This document shows positions 1 to 9,763 of a DNA stretch of 64,000 bases, one piece after another (position 1 is the stretch's first letter; each line of letters opens with the position of its first letter). A model generated the notes under the pieces. It was not told the DNA's origin, did no database searches, and worked only from the letters and a program-made list of their open reading frames with translations. This DNA comes from Buchnera aphidicola (Schlechtendalia peitan). GTDB lineage: Bacteria; Pseudomonadota; Gammaproteobacteria; Enterobacterales; Enterobacteriaceae. A program made the position numbers and the translations under genes. The stretch covers positions 434,001-498,000 of the forward strand of contig CP140043.1 of assembly GCA_039830055.1 (NCBI GenBank). Reading direction: 5' to 3'.

Positions 1-268
1 TAAGTATATATCTTAAAAATATTTTTTCAACGTCATTTAAAATAAAACTAACCCTATTAGTGTATAATATAAATATTTATAAGAATTATATGCTTGATAA
101 AAAGATAAACACCTAGAAATATAGTTTACAAAATGTGCTTCACAATAATTATTCAATTATATTATTAATTATTTTCTAATAATAATTTTCTCTTCAATAT
201 ATTAAAAAAATCAAAAATATAAAATTTTTATTATTTAAAATTAAATATTTGTATATAAAAATTAATTT
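1..268. other. AT-rich gene-free edge of window
   Basis: No open frame with recognisable homology and no stem-loop of note. It lies downstream of rpiA, which is on the minus strand, and presumably holds the 3' end of that transcript. Confidence 0.5.
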
Positions 269-943
269 TTATGAATGCGCTGAGTTTTTAACAATTTTTG
301 TTATTCCAGAAGATTTACTAATCAATGCAATGTCTGCTGTACGAATTGCAAATAATCCTACACTAACAACTCCAGGTAAGGAATTTATTTTCTTTTCCAT
401 TTTTAGTGGATTTAATATTTTAAAATTATAAATATCAATAATAATATTTCCATTATCTGTAATAACATTTTTTCTAATTTTTGGATGTCCTCCTAATTTT
501 TTTAATTCATTAACTATGTAAGAAACAGACATCGGTATAATTTCAATAGGTAACGGAAATGTCCCTAATATTTTTACTAACTTTGACTCATCAACAATAC
601 AAATAAAAGTTTTTGCTGAAGAAGCTATGATCTTTTCCTGAGTTAATGCTGCTCCACCCCCTTTAATCATTTGTAATTTAGAATTAATTTCATCTGCACT
701 ATCAATGTACAATTCTAATGATTGTATATCACTTAAATCGTATACAGGAATACCAAATTTTTTTAAAAACTTTGTAGAAGACCTAGAACTAGACACAGCA
801 CCATGAATTAAATTTTTAATAGAACTTAACGCTTCAATAAAATATGAAACAGTAGACCCAGTACCAATACCAATTATTTTTCCAGGACAAATATAATCCA
901 ATGCAGCTATTGCAACAGATTTCTTTAACTCATTTGAATTCAT
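269..943 (-). CDS. rpiA: Ribose-5-phosphate isomerase A
   Basis: Cytosolic enzyme of the non-oxidative pentose phosphate pathway that interconverts ribose 5-phosphate and ribulose 5-phosphate. At 224 residues it is close to the roughly 219 of E. coli RpiA. The substrate-binding loop GTGST is at residues 27-31, a DSADEIN segment follows near residue 81, and KGGGAALTQEK near residue 95 carries the expected catalytic Glu. The ATG is preceded at good spacing by GGTG. It stands alone, transcribed away from the tRNA cluster. It would supply ribose phosphate for nucleotide and histidine synthesis. Identification is firm from the motifs. Confidence 0.97.
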   Translation of the reverse strand: MNSNELKKSVAIAALDYICPGKIIGIGTGSTVSYFIEALSSIKNLIHGAVSSSRSSTKFLKKFGIPVYDLSDIQSLELYIDSADEINSKLQMIKGGGAALTQEKIIASSAKTFICIVDESKLVKILGTFPLPIEIIPMSVSYIVNELKKLGGHPKIRKNVITDNGNIIIDIYNFKILNPLKMEKKINSLPGVVSVGLFAIRTADIALISKSSGITKIVKNSAHS

Positions 944-1121
944 AAAATAGCACCTATTTTAGATTTCATTACTTATAATAATTGTATTGTTTTAAATTTT
1001 AATAACTACATACCTTATTTTAGTTAAAATAAAATATATAAAAAAATAGATAGGAAATATTTTTTAGATTTTTGGAAAGAATTATAATTATTATACGACA
1101 ATTTGTATTTTATATCATTGA

Positions 1122-1192
1122 CTGGGGTACCTGGATTTGAACCAGGGATGCCGGTATCAAAAACCGGTGCCTTACCACTTGGCTATACCCCA
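1122..1192 (-). tRNA. glnU: tRNA-Gln (anticodon TTG)
   Basis: The reverse complement folds as a cloverleaf nearly identical to E. coli tRNA-Gln(UUG): acceptor TGGGGTA, anticodon loop with TTG, and a TTCAAATC T loop. The discriminator is G and the 3' CCA is not encoded (the next bases read TCA). It is the last gene of a Met-Leu-Gln cluster in the same order as E. coli metT-leuW-glnU. Confidence 0.96.
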
Positions 1193-1215
1193 ATATTAAT
1201 TCTAAAGTTTTGAAA

Positions 1216-1297
1216 TACGGAAGGCGAGACTCGAACTCGCAAACCTAACGGCGCCAGAACCTAAATCTGGTGCGTCTACCAATTTCGCCACTTCCGC
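1216..1297 (-). tRNA. leuW: tRNA-Leu (anticodon TAG)
   Basis: The reverse complement has acceptor GCGGAAG pairing with CTTCCGT (one G-U pair), a long class II variable arm, and an anticodon arm reading CCAGATTTAGGTTCTGG, so the anticodon is TAG. It matches E. coli leuW in position and sequence. CCA is not encoded. It is the middle gene of the tRNA operon. Confidence 0.96.
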
Positions 1298-1326
1298 ACA
1301 TAAAATTTAATTCTATAAATTTAAAT

Positions 1327-1400
1327 TAGCTACGACAGGAATTGAACCTGTGACCTCAGCGTTATGAGTGCTGTGCTCTATCCAACTGAGCTACGTAGCC
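1327..1400 (-). tRNA. metT: Elongator tRNA-Met (anticodon CAT)
   Basis: The reverse complement begins GGCTACGTAGCTCAG and has anticodon loop ACTCATAAC and T arm ACAGGTTCAATTCCTGT. It resembles E. coli elongator tRNA-Met, not the CAT-bearing tRNA-Ile2, whose acceptor begins GGCCCC. It is the first gene after the promoter at 1428-1456. CCA is not encoded. Confidence 0.95.
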
Positions 1401-1427
1401 AAAACATAAAATTGTTCTATAATTTAA

Positions 1428-1456
1428 ATTATGCTGTGTTACAATAATAATGTCAA
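1428..1456 (-). promoter_or_regulatory. Sigma70 promoter of the metT-leuW-glnU operon
   Basis: On the minus strand there is a perfect -35 box TTGACA (1456-1451), a 17-bp spacer, and a -10 box CATAAT (1433-1428). The box lies 27 bp upstream of the tRNA-Met 5' end. The exact 17-bp spacing and perfect -35 box make this the clearest promoter in the window. Confidence 0.8.
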
Positions 1457-1593
1457 CAATGATCTTTAATAAAGATGTATAAAAAAATTTAATTTTTTAA
1501 AATTTTTAAATATTAAAACGATATATATAATATACAATTTTTTATTATTTAAATTCAATTTATTATTTCAGATCAATGTTAATAGGATAAAAA

Positions 1594-3255
1594 ATGAACA
1601 AAGACAATAAAACAATCAATAATTTTATTCAAAAAATAATTATCGATGATTTAAAACATAAAAGAATTAAAAACATTAGGACACGGTTTCCTCCTGAACC
1701 AAATGGGTATTTACATATAGGTCATGCAAAGTCTATATTTCTAAACTTCTTTTTAGCCAAACAATTTCAAGGACAATTCAATCTTCGTTTCGACGATACT
1801 AATCCTAGAAAAGAATGTGTACATTATATTAATAATATTATTAAAGATATGAAATGGTTAAAATGTGATTCAGAAAATAATATTTTTTATACGTCTTCAT
1901 ATTTTGGAATCATGTATAAATATGCTAAAGAATTAATTAAAAAGGGATTAGCTTATGTTGACCAATTAACTAAAGAAGAAATACGAAAATATAGAGGAAC
2001 ATTAACTTCTCCTGGCATTGACAGCCCGTATCGAACAAGAACTATTGAAGAAAATTTAATATTATTTAAAAAAATGAAAAATGGTTACTTAAACGAAGGA
2101 AATGCATGCTTAAGAGCTAAAATAAATATGCAGTCGCCATTAATTGTCATGCGAGATCCCGTATTATATAGAATATTATTTTCAACACATCATCAAACTA
2201 AAAGGAAATGGTGTATATATCCTACATATGACTTTGCACATTGTATCTCTGATTCTTTAGAGAAAATAACACATTCTATATGCACATTAGAATTCCAAGA
2301 TAATCGACAATTGTACGAATGGATTTTAAATAATATTAGCATTTCTCACCGTGCACACCAATATGAATTTTCTAGATTAAAGTTAGAATATTCCGTATTA
2401 TCTAAAAGAAAACTAAAGAGTTTAATAACTAATAAAATTATAAGTGGATGGGACGATCCAAGAATACCCACAATATCCGGACTCAAACGAAGAGGATACA
2501 CTGCTTCTTCTATACAAACGTTTTGCGAAAAAATTGGTATTACAAAACAAGACAACATAATAGAACTGTCATTATTAGAGTCTTGTATTAGAAATGATCT
2601 AAATTTAAATACTTTTCGATATATGGCAGTAATTAATCCAATACAAGTACATATTTGTAACTTATCAAACGACCATAATGAAGTTTTAACTATTCCTAAC
2701 CATCCTAATATTAGTTCCATGGGAACACATAAAACTATATTTAGTAATAAAATATACATCGATCGCTCTGATTTTTGTGAAGATAATAAATTTAAAAAAA
2801 AACTAGGGATTGGAAATGAAATTCGATTACGGTATTCTTATACAATTAGTACAAAAAAAGTTATAAAAGATCACAATAATAATATAGTTAAAATCATTTG
2901 TACATATGATAAACATACACTAGGAAAAAATCCTATTAATAAAAAAATATCAGGAGTTATTCACTGGATTTCTAAAAAAAATTCAATTCCAGCACAATTT
3001 AACTTATATGAAAAATTATTCTTACTAAAAGATCCTGAATCAGAAGAAAATTTTTTAAAATATATTAATAATAATTCTCTAATTATCAAATTCGGTTTTG
3101 TAGAAGCTAGCATATTAAATCATATTTCTCAAAAGACTTATCAATTTGAAAGAGAAGGTTATTTCTGTATCGACGAAAATTGTAATGTTAAAGATATTTT
3201 AATATTTAATAGAATAGTAACATTAAAAACTAGGATTAAAAATCTTAGCACATAA
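1594..3255 (+). CDS. glnS: Glutaminyl-tRNA synthetase
   Basis: Class I aminoacyl-tRNA synthetase that charges tRNA-Gln. It has 553 residues against 554 in E. coli. The HIGH motif appears as PEPNGYLHIGHAKS near residues 34-47. The KMSKS loop appears as VLSKRKL near residue 268, the usual form in GlnS. The C-terminal anticodon-binding beta-barrels are present at full length. The start is supported by AGGA nine bases upstream. It lies beside the operon that encodes tRNA-Gln, as in the E. coli glnS region. Intact. Confidence 0.98.
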   Translation: MNKDNKTINNFIQKIIIDDLKHKRIKNIRTRFPPEPNGYLHIGHAKSIFLNFFLAKQFQGQFNLRFDDTNPRKECVHYINNIIKDMKWLKCDSENNIFYTSSYFGIMYKYAKELIKKGLAYVDQLTKEEIRKYRGTLTSPGIDSPYRTRTIEENLILFKKMKNGYLNEGNACLRAKINMQSPLIVMRDPVLYRILFSTHHQTKRKWCIYPTYDFAHCISDSLEKITHSICTLEFQDNRQLYEWILNNISISHRAHQYEFSRLKLEYSVLSKRKLKSLITNKIISGWDDPRIPTISGLKRRGYTASSIQTFCEKIGITKQDNIIELSLLESCIRNDLNLNTFRYMAVINPIQVHICNLSNDHNEVLTIPNHPNISSMGTHKTIFSNKIYIDRSDFCEDNKFKKKLGIGNEIRLRYSYTISTKKVIKDHNNNIVKIICTYDKHTLGKNPINKKISGVIHWISKKNSIPAQFNLYEKLFLLKDPESEENFLKYINNNSLIIKFGFVEASILNHISQKTYQFEREGYFCIDENCNVKDILIFNRIVTLKTRIKNLST

Positions 3256-3639
3256 TTATTTAAACACTTTATAGTTTGTTTATGTATTAAGTTATTTTAT
3301 TACAATACTTTTTAACTATATCTAATTGTTTTTATTCAATATAAAAAATTAATGCGCTTACCTTTTAATAAAATATTTGTCTAATTTTTTTAATTAGTAA
3401 AACGTTTTTATATCAATAAAACATATTAAATAACCTTTAAACTTTTTAAATGTTTTATATAAATACAGTACTTGAAAAATACATTAACATTATTAATTTT
3501 CAATAACTAATAAAATTAATTTTTATGAAAAAATACTGTGTATAATCCATTTAAAAAAAATACAATATAATTGTAAAATTACATTATTATTTTATTTTTA
3601 GTAATCTTATTTAATATTCCATTTGAATTTTGGTTAGAC
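3256..3639. other. Gene-free spacer, probable pyrG promoter region
   Basis: 384 bp with no credible reading frame. It contains TATAAT at 3541-3546, about 94 bp before pyrG, with only a weak -35 candidate, so it could be the pyrG promoter. The run TGTGTATAA at 3537-3545 also fits a relaxed DnaA-box consensus, but such matches are expected by chance here. Confidence 0.4.
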
Positions 3640-5274
3640 ATGACAACACACTATATTTTTATAACCGGGGGTGTAGTATCATCTCTTGGAAAAGGTATTA
3701 CAACAGCTTCTTTAGCTGCAATTCTTGAAGCACGAAATCTAAATGTGACTATTATAAAATTAGATCCGTATATCAATGTAGATCCAGGTACTATAAGTCC
3801 TATACAACATGGTGAAGTATTTGTTACTGAAGATGGTGCAGAAACCGATTTGGATCTAGGACATTATGAAAGATTTATTCGAAACAAAATGTCACGATAT
3901 AATAATTTTACTACTGGTAGTATTTACTCTGAAGTATTAACGAAAGAAAGAAATGGAGATTATCTTGGTTCTACTATTCAAGTAATTCCTCATATTACTA
4001 ATGCCATTAAAAACAGGATCATAACATGTGCCAAAAATAAAGATATTATTTTTGTTGAAATTGGAGGCACGGTAGGTGACATAGAATCTTTACCATTTCT
4101 AGAAGCAATTCGTCAAATGGCAGTAGACTTAGGGAAAAAACATACTATATATATTCATTTAACTCTAATACCTTATATATCAGTAACAGGAGAAACAAAA
4201 ACAAAACCTACGCAACACTCAGTTAAAGAACTGCTATCAATTGGAATACAACCAGACATACTCATATGTCGATCAAAAAAAAATATTTCGATTTCTGAAC
4301 GAAAAAAAATTGCTTTATTTTGTAATGTATCAGAAAAATCAGTAATTTCTTTAAAAGATGTGAAATCTATTTACACTATTCCAAAACTTCTAAATATTCA
4401 AAAAGTAGATGATTTAATTTGTAACCACTTTAAATTATACGCTCCTAAAGCTGATTTGTCAGAATGGGATCAAGTTATATATAATGAATACAATTCTAAA
4501 ACAACAGTAACTATTGGTATTATTGGAAAATATGTTGAATTACCAGATGCTTATAAGTCTGTTATAGAAGCGTTAAAACATGGTGGACTTAAAAATAAAA
4601 TAATTGTTGATATAAAATTAATTGATTCTAAAAACGTTAATACATCTAATATTAAAATATTAAAATTCCTACATGGGATTTTAATTCCTGGTGGATTTGG
4701 AAAATCTGGAATTCATGGAAAAATAATCTCTGTTCAATATGCAAGAGAAAAAAATATTCCATTTTTTGGGATTTGTTTAGGAATGCAAATTGCATTAATA
4801 GAATTTGCTAGAAATGTTGTAGGTTTACAAGAAGCTAACTCTACAGAATTCTTTCCACAGTGTAAATATCCTGTGATTTCATTAATTAGAGAACAAACAA
4901 CAATACTAAATAGTCCAAAAATTAAAAAAAATAATAATAATTTAGGAGGCACAATGAGGTTAGGAAGTCAAAAATGTCATCTAAAAAACAATAGTTTATG
5001 CAAAAAATTATACGGTACTAATACCATATCAGAAAGACACAGACATAGATACGAAGTGAATAATTATTTTTTAAAAAAAATAGAAAAATTTGGATTACAT
5101 GTTACAGGAATTTCGGAAAATAAAAAATTAGTAGAAATCATTGAACTATCCAATCACATATGGTTCCTTGCTTGTCAATTTCATCCAGAATTTACATCAA
5201 CACCGAGAGACGGACATCCCTTATTTTCTAGTTTCGTTAAAGCAGCTTTAAAATATAAAAAAAGTATAAAATAA
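3640..5274 (+). CDS. pyrG: CTP synthase
   Basis: Converts UTP to CTP using glutamine-derived ammonia. It has 544 residues against 545 in E. coli. The N-terminal synthetase domain begins ITGGVVSSLGKG (P-loop-like, residues 8-19) and contains TKPTQHSVKEL near residue 187. The C-terminal class I glutamine amidotransferase domain has the nucleophile Cys in FGICLGMQ near residue 378 and the His-Glu pair in FHPEFTSTP near residue 515. It is followed after 65 bp by eno, as in E. coli pyrG-eno, so the two probably share a transcript. Intact. Confidence 0.98.
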   Translation: MTTHYIFITGGVVSSLGKGITTASLAAILEARNLNVTIIKLDPYINVDPGTISPIQHGEVFVTEDGAETDLDLGHYERFIRNKMSRYNNFTTGSIYSEVLTKERNGDYLGSTIQVIPHITNAIKNRIITCAKNKDIIFVEIGGTVGDIESLPFLEAIRQMAVDLGKKHTIYIHLTLIPYISVTGETKTKPTQHSVKELLSIGIQPDILICRSKKNISISERKKIALFCNVSEKSVISLKDVKSIYTIPKLLNIQKVDDLICNHFKLYAPKADLSEWDQVIYNEYNSKTTVTIGIIGKYVELPDAYKSVIEALKHGGLKNKIIVDIKLIDSKNVNTSNIKILKFLHGILIPGGFGKSGIHGKIISVQYAREKNIPFFGICLGMQIALIEFARNVVGLQEANSTEFFPQCKYPVISLIREQTTILNSPKIKKNNNNLGGTMRLGSQKCHLKNNSLCKKLYGTNTISERHRHRYEVNNYFLKKIEKFGLHVTGISENKKLVEIIELSNHIWFLACQFHPEFTSTPRDGHPLFSSFVKAALKYKKSIK

Positions 5275-5339
5275 CTCCTTAAATTAAAACATACCTTTAA
5301 ATTCTTTAATAATATATTAATAAAAAGAGAAATATATTT

Positions 5340-6626
5340 ATGTCTAAAATTGAAAAAATAATTGCTAGAGAAATAATAGATTCAAGAGGATATCCAACAA
5401 TAGAATCTGAAGTACATTTAGAAGGAGGATTCATAGGTTTAGCCTCATCACCTTCTGGATCTTCAACAGGTTCTAAAGAAGCATTTGAATTACGTGATAA
5501 CGATAATTTAAGATTTTTTGGAAAAGGAGTAACTAAATCTGTAGAACTAATTAATCGTGTGATTTCTAAAAAATTAGAAAACAAAAATGCTAATAACCAA
5601 TTGGAAATTGACGATATAATGATCCAATTAGATGGAACTAAAGATAAATCTAAATTAGGATCAAATACTATCTTATCTGTATCATTAGCAATAGCTAGAG
5701 CATCAGCAGCATGTCAAAACATTCCTTTATATCAACACATTTCTCAATTAAATAAAACTCCAAACCAATTTTCCATGCCTATTCCAATGATAAATATTAT
5801 AAATGGGGGTAAACACGCAAATAATAATATAGACATACAAGAATTTATGATACAACCAATAAGTGCTAATACAATTAAAGATGCTATTAGAATAGGATCG
5901 GAAATATTCTATACATTAGGAAAAATTCTAGAGAAAAAAAACCTTAGTACAGCTGTTGGAGATGAAGGTGGATATGCACCTAATCTACAATCTAACGAAT
6001 TAGCACTAGATATTATTCAAGATGCTATTAAAATATCTGGATACACTTTAGGAAAAGATATTACTTTAGCCTTAGATTGCGCAGCCTCTGAACTGTATAA
6101 TAAAAATAAGCAAAAATATATTTTAAAAAGTGATAATAAAACTTTTACATCAAAGGAACTTACTCATTATTTAGAATATTTAGTTAAAAAATATCCAATT
6201 ACTTCTATAGAAGATGGACAAGACGAATCAGATTGGAATGGATTCTCTTATCAAACAAAAATATTAGGTAGGAATATTCAACTAGTAGGTGATGATTTAT
6301 TTGCAACTAATCCTATATTGTTAAAAAAAGGAATAAAAAATAAAGCAGCTAATGCTATTTTAATTAAATTAAATCAAATAGGCACATTGAGTGAAACATT
6401 AGAAACAATAAAAATAGCAAAAAAAGCCAATTACGCAATAATCATTTCACATCGTTCAGGAGAAACAGAGGATACATTTATATCTGATTTATCTGTAGGA
6501 ACTTCTGCTAATCAAATAAAAACTGGATCTATGAGTAGATCTGAACGTACATCCAAATATAACCAATTAATAAGAATTGAAGAAAAATTAGGAAATAAAG
6601 TACAATTAAATAAAAATAAGTTATAA
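5340..6626 (+). CDS. eno: Enolase
   Basis: Glycolytic enzyme interconverting 2-phosphoglycerate and phosphoenolpyruvate, and in E. coli also a degradosome partner of RNase E. It has 428 residues against 432. Visible family hallmarks are the SGSSTG loop near residue 41, GDEGGYAPN near residue 208, the metal-binding Asp and Glu residues in TLALDCAASE and SIEDGQDESDW, and ISHRSGETEDT near residue 369. It directly follows pyrG and is closed by a strong hairpin at 6663-6710. Intact. Confidence 0.98.
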   Translation: MSKIEKIIAREIIDSRGYPTIESEVHLEGGFIGLASSPSGSSTGSKEAFELRDNDNLRFFGKGVTKSVELINRVISKKLENKNANNQLEIDDIMIQLDGTKDKSKLGSNTILSVSLAIARASAACQNIPLYQHISQLNKTPNQFSMPIPMINIINGGKHANNNIDIQEFMIQPISANTIKDAIRIGSEIFYTLGKILEKKNLSTAVGDEGGYAPNLQSNELALDIIQDAIKISGYTLGKDITLALDCAASELYNKNKQKYILKSDNKTFTSKELTHYLEYLVKKYPITSIEDGQDESDWNGFSYQTKILGRNIQLVGDDLFATNPILLKKGIKNKAANAILIKLNQIGTLSETLETIKIAKKANYAIIISHRSGETEDTFISDLSVGTSANQIKTGSMSRSERTSKYNQLIRIEEKLGNKVQLNKNKL

Positions 6627-6662
6627 GTATAACGTTTTATTATAAAAATTCAATTACCAAAA

Positions 6663-6724
6663 GTAACAAATAGCAGAACAAAATAAAAATAAAAACCTGC
6701 TATTCGTTACACATTTTTATTTTA
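6663..6724 (+). terminator. Rho-independent-type terminator of eno
   Basis: A 14-bp stem with one mismatch (6663-6676 with 6697-6710, arms GTAACAAATAGCAG and CTGCTATTCGTTAC) encloses a 20-base A-rich loop and is followed by a T-rich stretch. It starts 36 bp after the eno stop. Its higher G+C than the surroundings suggests selection. Confidence 0.75.
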
Positions 6725-7094
6725 CAAATCGTTATAATTGCGATATTATAATCATAATTATTTAAAACGTTTATTTAAAAAAATAACATTTTTAGTGATC
6801 TAATATTTAAATTTGATTTAAAAAAGTAGTTTTAAAATACTATTTTTAAAATTTTTTTATTGTATGTTCATTACCACATTTTAATTAAAAAATTCATAAT
6901 ACAAAAATAAGTACTTTAAAAAATATATAATTATTATAATAAATGATATTAATTATATTTAATTACTCGAATATTTAAAGTATTTTAAAAATCTAATATA
7001 TAAGGATTAATGCTCAATAATTATAATTAAATATTACAAACATAATTTAAATAAATACAATAAATTTAAACCAATTATTTTAAATACTTAATTA
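6725..7094. other. Gene-free spacer between convergent eno and ispF
   Basis: About 370 bp of almost pure A+T between the eno terminator and the 3' end of ispF. No reading frame, RNA gene or strong stem was seen. Confidence 0.5.
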
Positions 7095-7577
7095 TTATTT
7101 ATCTACATTCAAATCTAACATAACAATAGATTTACATGCTATCCCCTCTTGTCTTCCAATAAATCCCAATCGTTCGGTAGTAGTAAATTTAACACTTACA
7201 TTATTAATAGAACAAACAAGATCCATAGCGATATTTCTTCTCATTTCATTCCTATATATTGTCATTTTCGGCAATTCTGCAATTACTATTATATCAATAT
7301 TAGATAATATATATCCTTTTTGTGAAATAATTTTCCATACTTTTTTTAACAAAATTCGACTATTAATATTCTCATATTTTTTATCAGTATTTGGAAATAT
7401 TGAACCGATATCCCCCATTGCTATAGCACCCATTAACGAATCAATTACAGCATGAATTACAACATCTCCATCAGAATATGCAATCAAACCACATATATAA
7501 GGAATAGTGACTCCCCCAATAATTAAAGGCTTTACACCTCCAAATGCATGAACATCAAAACCCTGTCCAATTCTCAT
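7095..7577 (-). CDS. ispF: 2-C-methyl-D-erythritol 2,4-cyclodiphosphate synthase
   Basis: MEP-pathway enzyme that cyclises CDP-methylerythritol phosphate with loss of CMP. It has 160 residues against 159 in E. coli. The N-terminal GFDVHAFG carries the zinc ligands Asp8 and His10. SDGDVVIHAV carries the third ligand, His, near residue 42. FTTTERLGFIGRQEGIA near residue 133 is the family C-terminal signature. Its ATG overlaps the ispD stop by four bases (ATGA), which implies translational coupling. Intact. Confidence 0.97.
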   Translation of the reverse strand: MRIGQGFDVHAFGGVKPLIIGGVTIPYICGLIAYSDGDVVIHAVIDSLMGAIAMGDIGSIFPNTDKKYENINSRILLKKVWKIISQKGYILSNIDIIVIAELPKMTIYRNEMRRNIAMDLVCSINNVSVKFTTTERLGFIGRQEGIACKSIVMLDLNVDK

Positions 7578-8290
7578 AACCTTATTCTCTTATAATATTT
7601 TTTTAAATAAAAGTTGAGAAAAATAATATCTTCTGGATAAGTTATTTTTATATTCTTACTACTCCCTTGTACTAATTGCGGATAATATCCATTATATTCC
7701 AGAGCAGACGCTTCGTCAGTGACATCTATCCTTTCATGAATAACTTTTTGTAAACAAACAAGTAATAATTTTGAAGGAAAACATTGAGGAGTCAACGCGT
7801 TCCATAACTGATTACGATTAATAGTACAAAAAATTTGAGAACTATCTATACTATATTTAATAGTATTAGATATTGGGGTAGCTAATATTCCACCAAGTTC
7901 ACTAGTATTCATTAAAGACATAATTTTATTTAAATCTTTCATACATAAACATGGTCTAACAGCGTCATGAATAACTACCCAATCTGAATCATGTGCTACT
8001 AATAATCCAGCTAATACAGAATGAACTCGAAGTTTACCTCCAATTACAGAAAATACACGTGGATGAGAAGAAATAGATAATTTTCTAAAAAAAACGTCTC
8101 TCTTATTTAAAACAATTATTATCTTAGTTATATTTTTATGTGACAGAAAAAATTTAATACTATGTTCAAGAATAGTGTATCCCTGTACTTTTATATATTG
8201 TTTTGGAATATTCAATGACATTCTACTACCAACTCCAGCTGCAGGAATAATAGCAATAGCTGTAGCACGTAACGAACTAATTGTATTCAT
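7574..8290 (-). CDS. ispD: 2-C-methyl-D-erythritol 4-phosphate cytidylyltransferase
   Basis: MEP-pathway enzyme that transfers CMP to methylerythritol phosphate. It has 238 residues (E. coli 236). The nucleotide-binding signature AAGVGSRM with the downstream IPKQY lies at residues 17-32, and HDAVRPC is near residue 106, both typical of IspD. It is the middle gene of ftsB-ispD-ispF, the E. coli order, 37 bp downstream of ftsB and overlapping ispF. With dxs and ispF in this window it marks a retained MEP route. Intact. Confidence 0.97.
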   Translation of the reverse strand: MNTISSLRATAIAIIPAAGVGSRMSLNIPKQYIKVQGYTILEHSIKFFLSHKNITKIIIVLNKRDVFFRKLSISSHPRVFSVIGGKLRVHSVLAGLLVAHDSDWVVIHDAVRPCLCMKDLNKIMSLMNTSELGGILATPISNTIKYSIDSSQIFCTINRNQLWNALTPQCFPSKLLLVCLQKVIHERIDVTDEASALEYNGYYPQLVQGSSKNIKITYPEDIIFLNFYLKKYYKRIRL

Positions 8291-8327
8291 AAAATAATTT
8301 TTTAATCTTCATAAAAACATTATTTAT

Positions 8328-8621
8328 TCAAATACCACTACTAACATGATCATTAGTTATAATTCTATAAAAAGTCTCACCTTTTTTTATCATACCTAAG
8401 GTGCTTCTTGCATACTCTTCTTTTAATTCATCATTAAAATTCCAATATCGTATTTCTGAAGATAATTTTAAATTACGTTTTGAGAGATAAAATATATTTT
8501 CTTTTTTTTGCAAATTTTGTTTATATAACTTTATATAGTCACACAAACCATGTTTTCCTAGAAAAAAATTTGTATGTAACCATAATAATAATGTTACTAA
8601 TCCTATTTTTGAAATTATCAT
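8328..8621 (-). CDS. ftsB: Cell division protein FtsB
   Basis: Small bitopic inner-membrane protein of the FtsQ-FtsB-FtsL divisome subcomplex. It has 97 residues (E. coli 103). A short cytoplasmic start is followed by one transmembrane helix (about residues 4-20), then FLGKHGLCDY, which matches the conserved KNGIHDY region. A polar, coiled-coil-like segment follows (about residues 30-60). GMIKKGETFYRII near the C terminus matches the conserved MTRPGETFYRLV segment. It is the first gene of ftsB-ispD-ispF. Identification rests on the two conserved blocks and on synteny. Confidence 0.9.
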   Translation of the reverse strand: MIISKIGLVTLLLWLHTNFFLGKHGLCDYIKLYKQNLQKKENIFYLSKRNLKLSSEIRYWNFNDELKEEYARSTLGMIKKGETFYRIITNDHVSSGI

Positions 8622-9763
8622 ATAATAATATTTTTAAAATAATTATTAAAATTATTATAACTCTAATTATACAATATTAAAGTGTATAAATTAAAAATTA
8701 TCCACATGTTACATAAAATTTATTTATAGCATAAATAAATTTTAGACAAAATTTTACTATTAAAGAAACATATGTATATTCAAACCTGTATTCATTAAAA
8801 ATTATATTTTTTATTGTATACAAACATTACAATGAATATATTTCGAAGAAGTATATAAATACCTGTCTATAAACTATTCATATAGTATTTAAAATGCATT
8901 GTAATAATAATTAAATAAACCTTTAAAAATTTATTAACGTAATAAAACTATACATTAATATTATAACCCAAATATTTTTTAAAAAATAAAATAGTATAAA
9001 ATATAAAATATAAAAATTAGTTTTAATATAATTTAAATTTTTTATAAAAATTTTTAAAAGCTTATTAGTGGTATTCTAAATAAAAAAATAATAATAGTTA
9101 TAATGTTTTTCAGTATCCCTAATGTAATAAATACAAGTACTAAAAAATTTACATTTTAACAATTTTAAATAATTTATAAAAAATTATAATTTTATTTAAA
9201 ATTTTATAACATTCTATATAAAATAGAATTTAAATATTTTATTTTTAAAACATATTTAATATTAAATATTTTAAAGATTATACTCAATCGAGTTAAATAA
9301 TACTCTACGAACATTTTTGTATAAAATTTTTAATAATAAAAATTTTATTTCATTATTGAAAATATGTTTTAAACATTATAATATCATAAAAAGTTATATC
9401 AATCTCATAATTATAATATTAAAATTATTCGTAAAATTTTAAAAAATTAAAATTTATTAAACACAAGGAACTTTTTTAAAACATAATTAGTTTAAAAAAT
9501 TCAATTGAAAAAGATTACCTAAAATTAAAATATATAAATTACAAAAATTTTTTATAATGTTCTTTTTTAATAATTAGTTCTTTATAATAAAAATATAAAA
9601 ATTTTAAAAATATTTGTTTAATTTAAAACTCTTTAATAGATATAATTAAAACTATTAAAAATCTCTAAATTTTAACACATATATTTCTTTTTAAAATATA
9701 AATATATATAATTTTAAATACCAATATGAACACATATTAAAATATTAATCATAAGAAATAGAG
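8622..9763. other. 1.1-kb gene-free stretch between ftsB and mutS
   Basis: The longest gene-free stretch in the window, almost entirely A+T and rich in stops in all frames. I found no protein remnant and no tRNA. A perfect DnaA-box sequence TTATCCACA is at 8698-8706, and a small dyad ACTC-AATC-GAGT lies near 9281-9294. In E. coli the cysDNC genes lie upstream of ftsB, so this may be the eroded remains of genes lost here. That is inference from synteny only. Confidence 0.5.

Noticed and set aside
2346..2759. 137-codon open frame antisense to glnS
   Set aside because: It is opposite conserved GlnS sequence including the KMSKS region, with no homology. It is a shadow frame.
3537..3545. DnaA-box-like TGTGTATAA before pyrG, and a similar site near 27209
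   Set aside because: With this base composition about five matches to the relaxed consensus are expected by chance in the window. There is no clustering.
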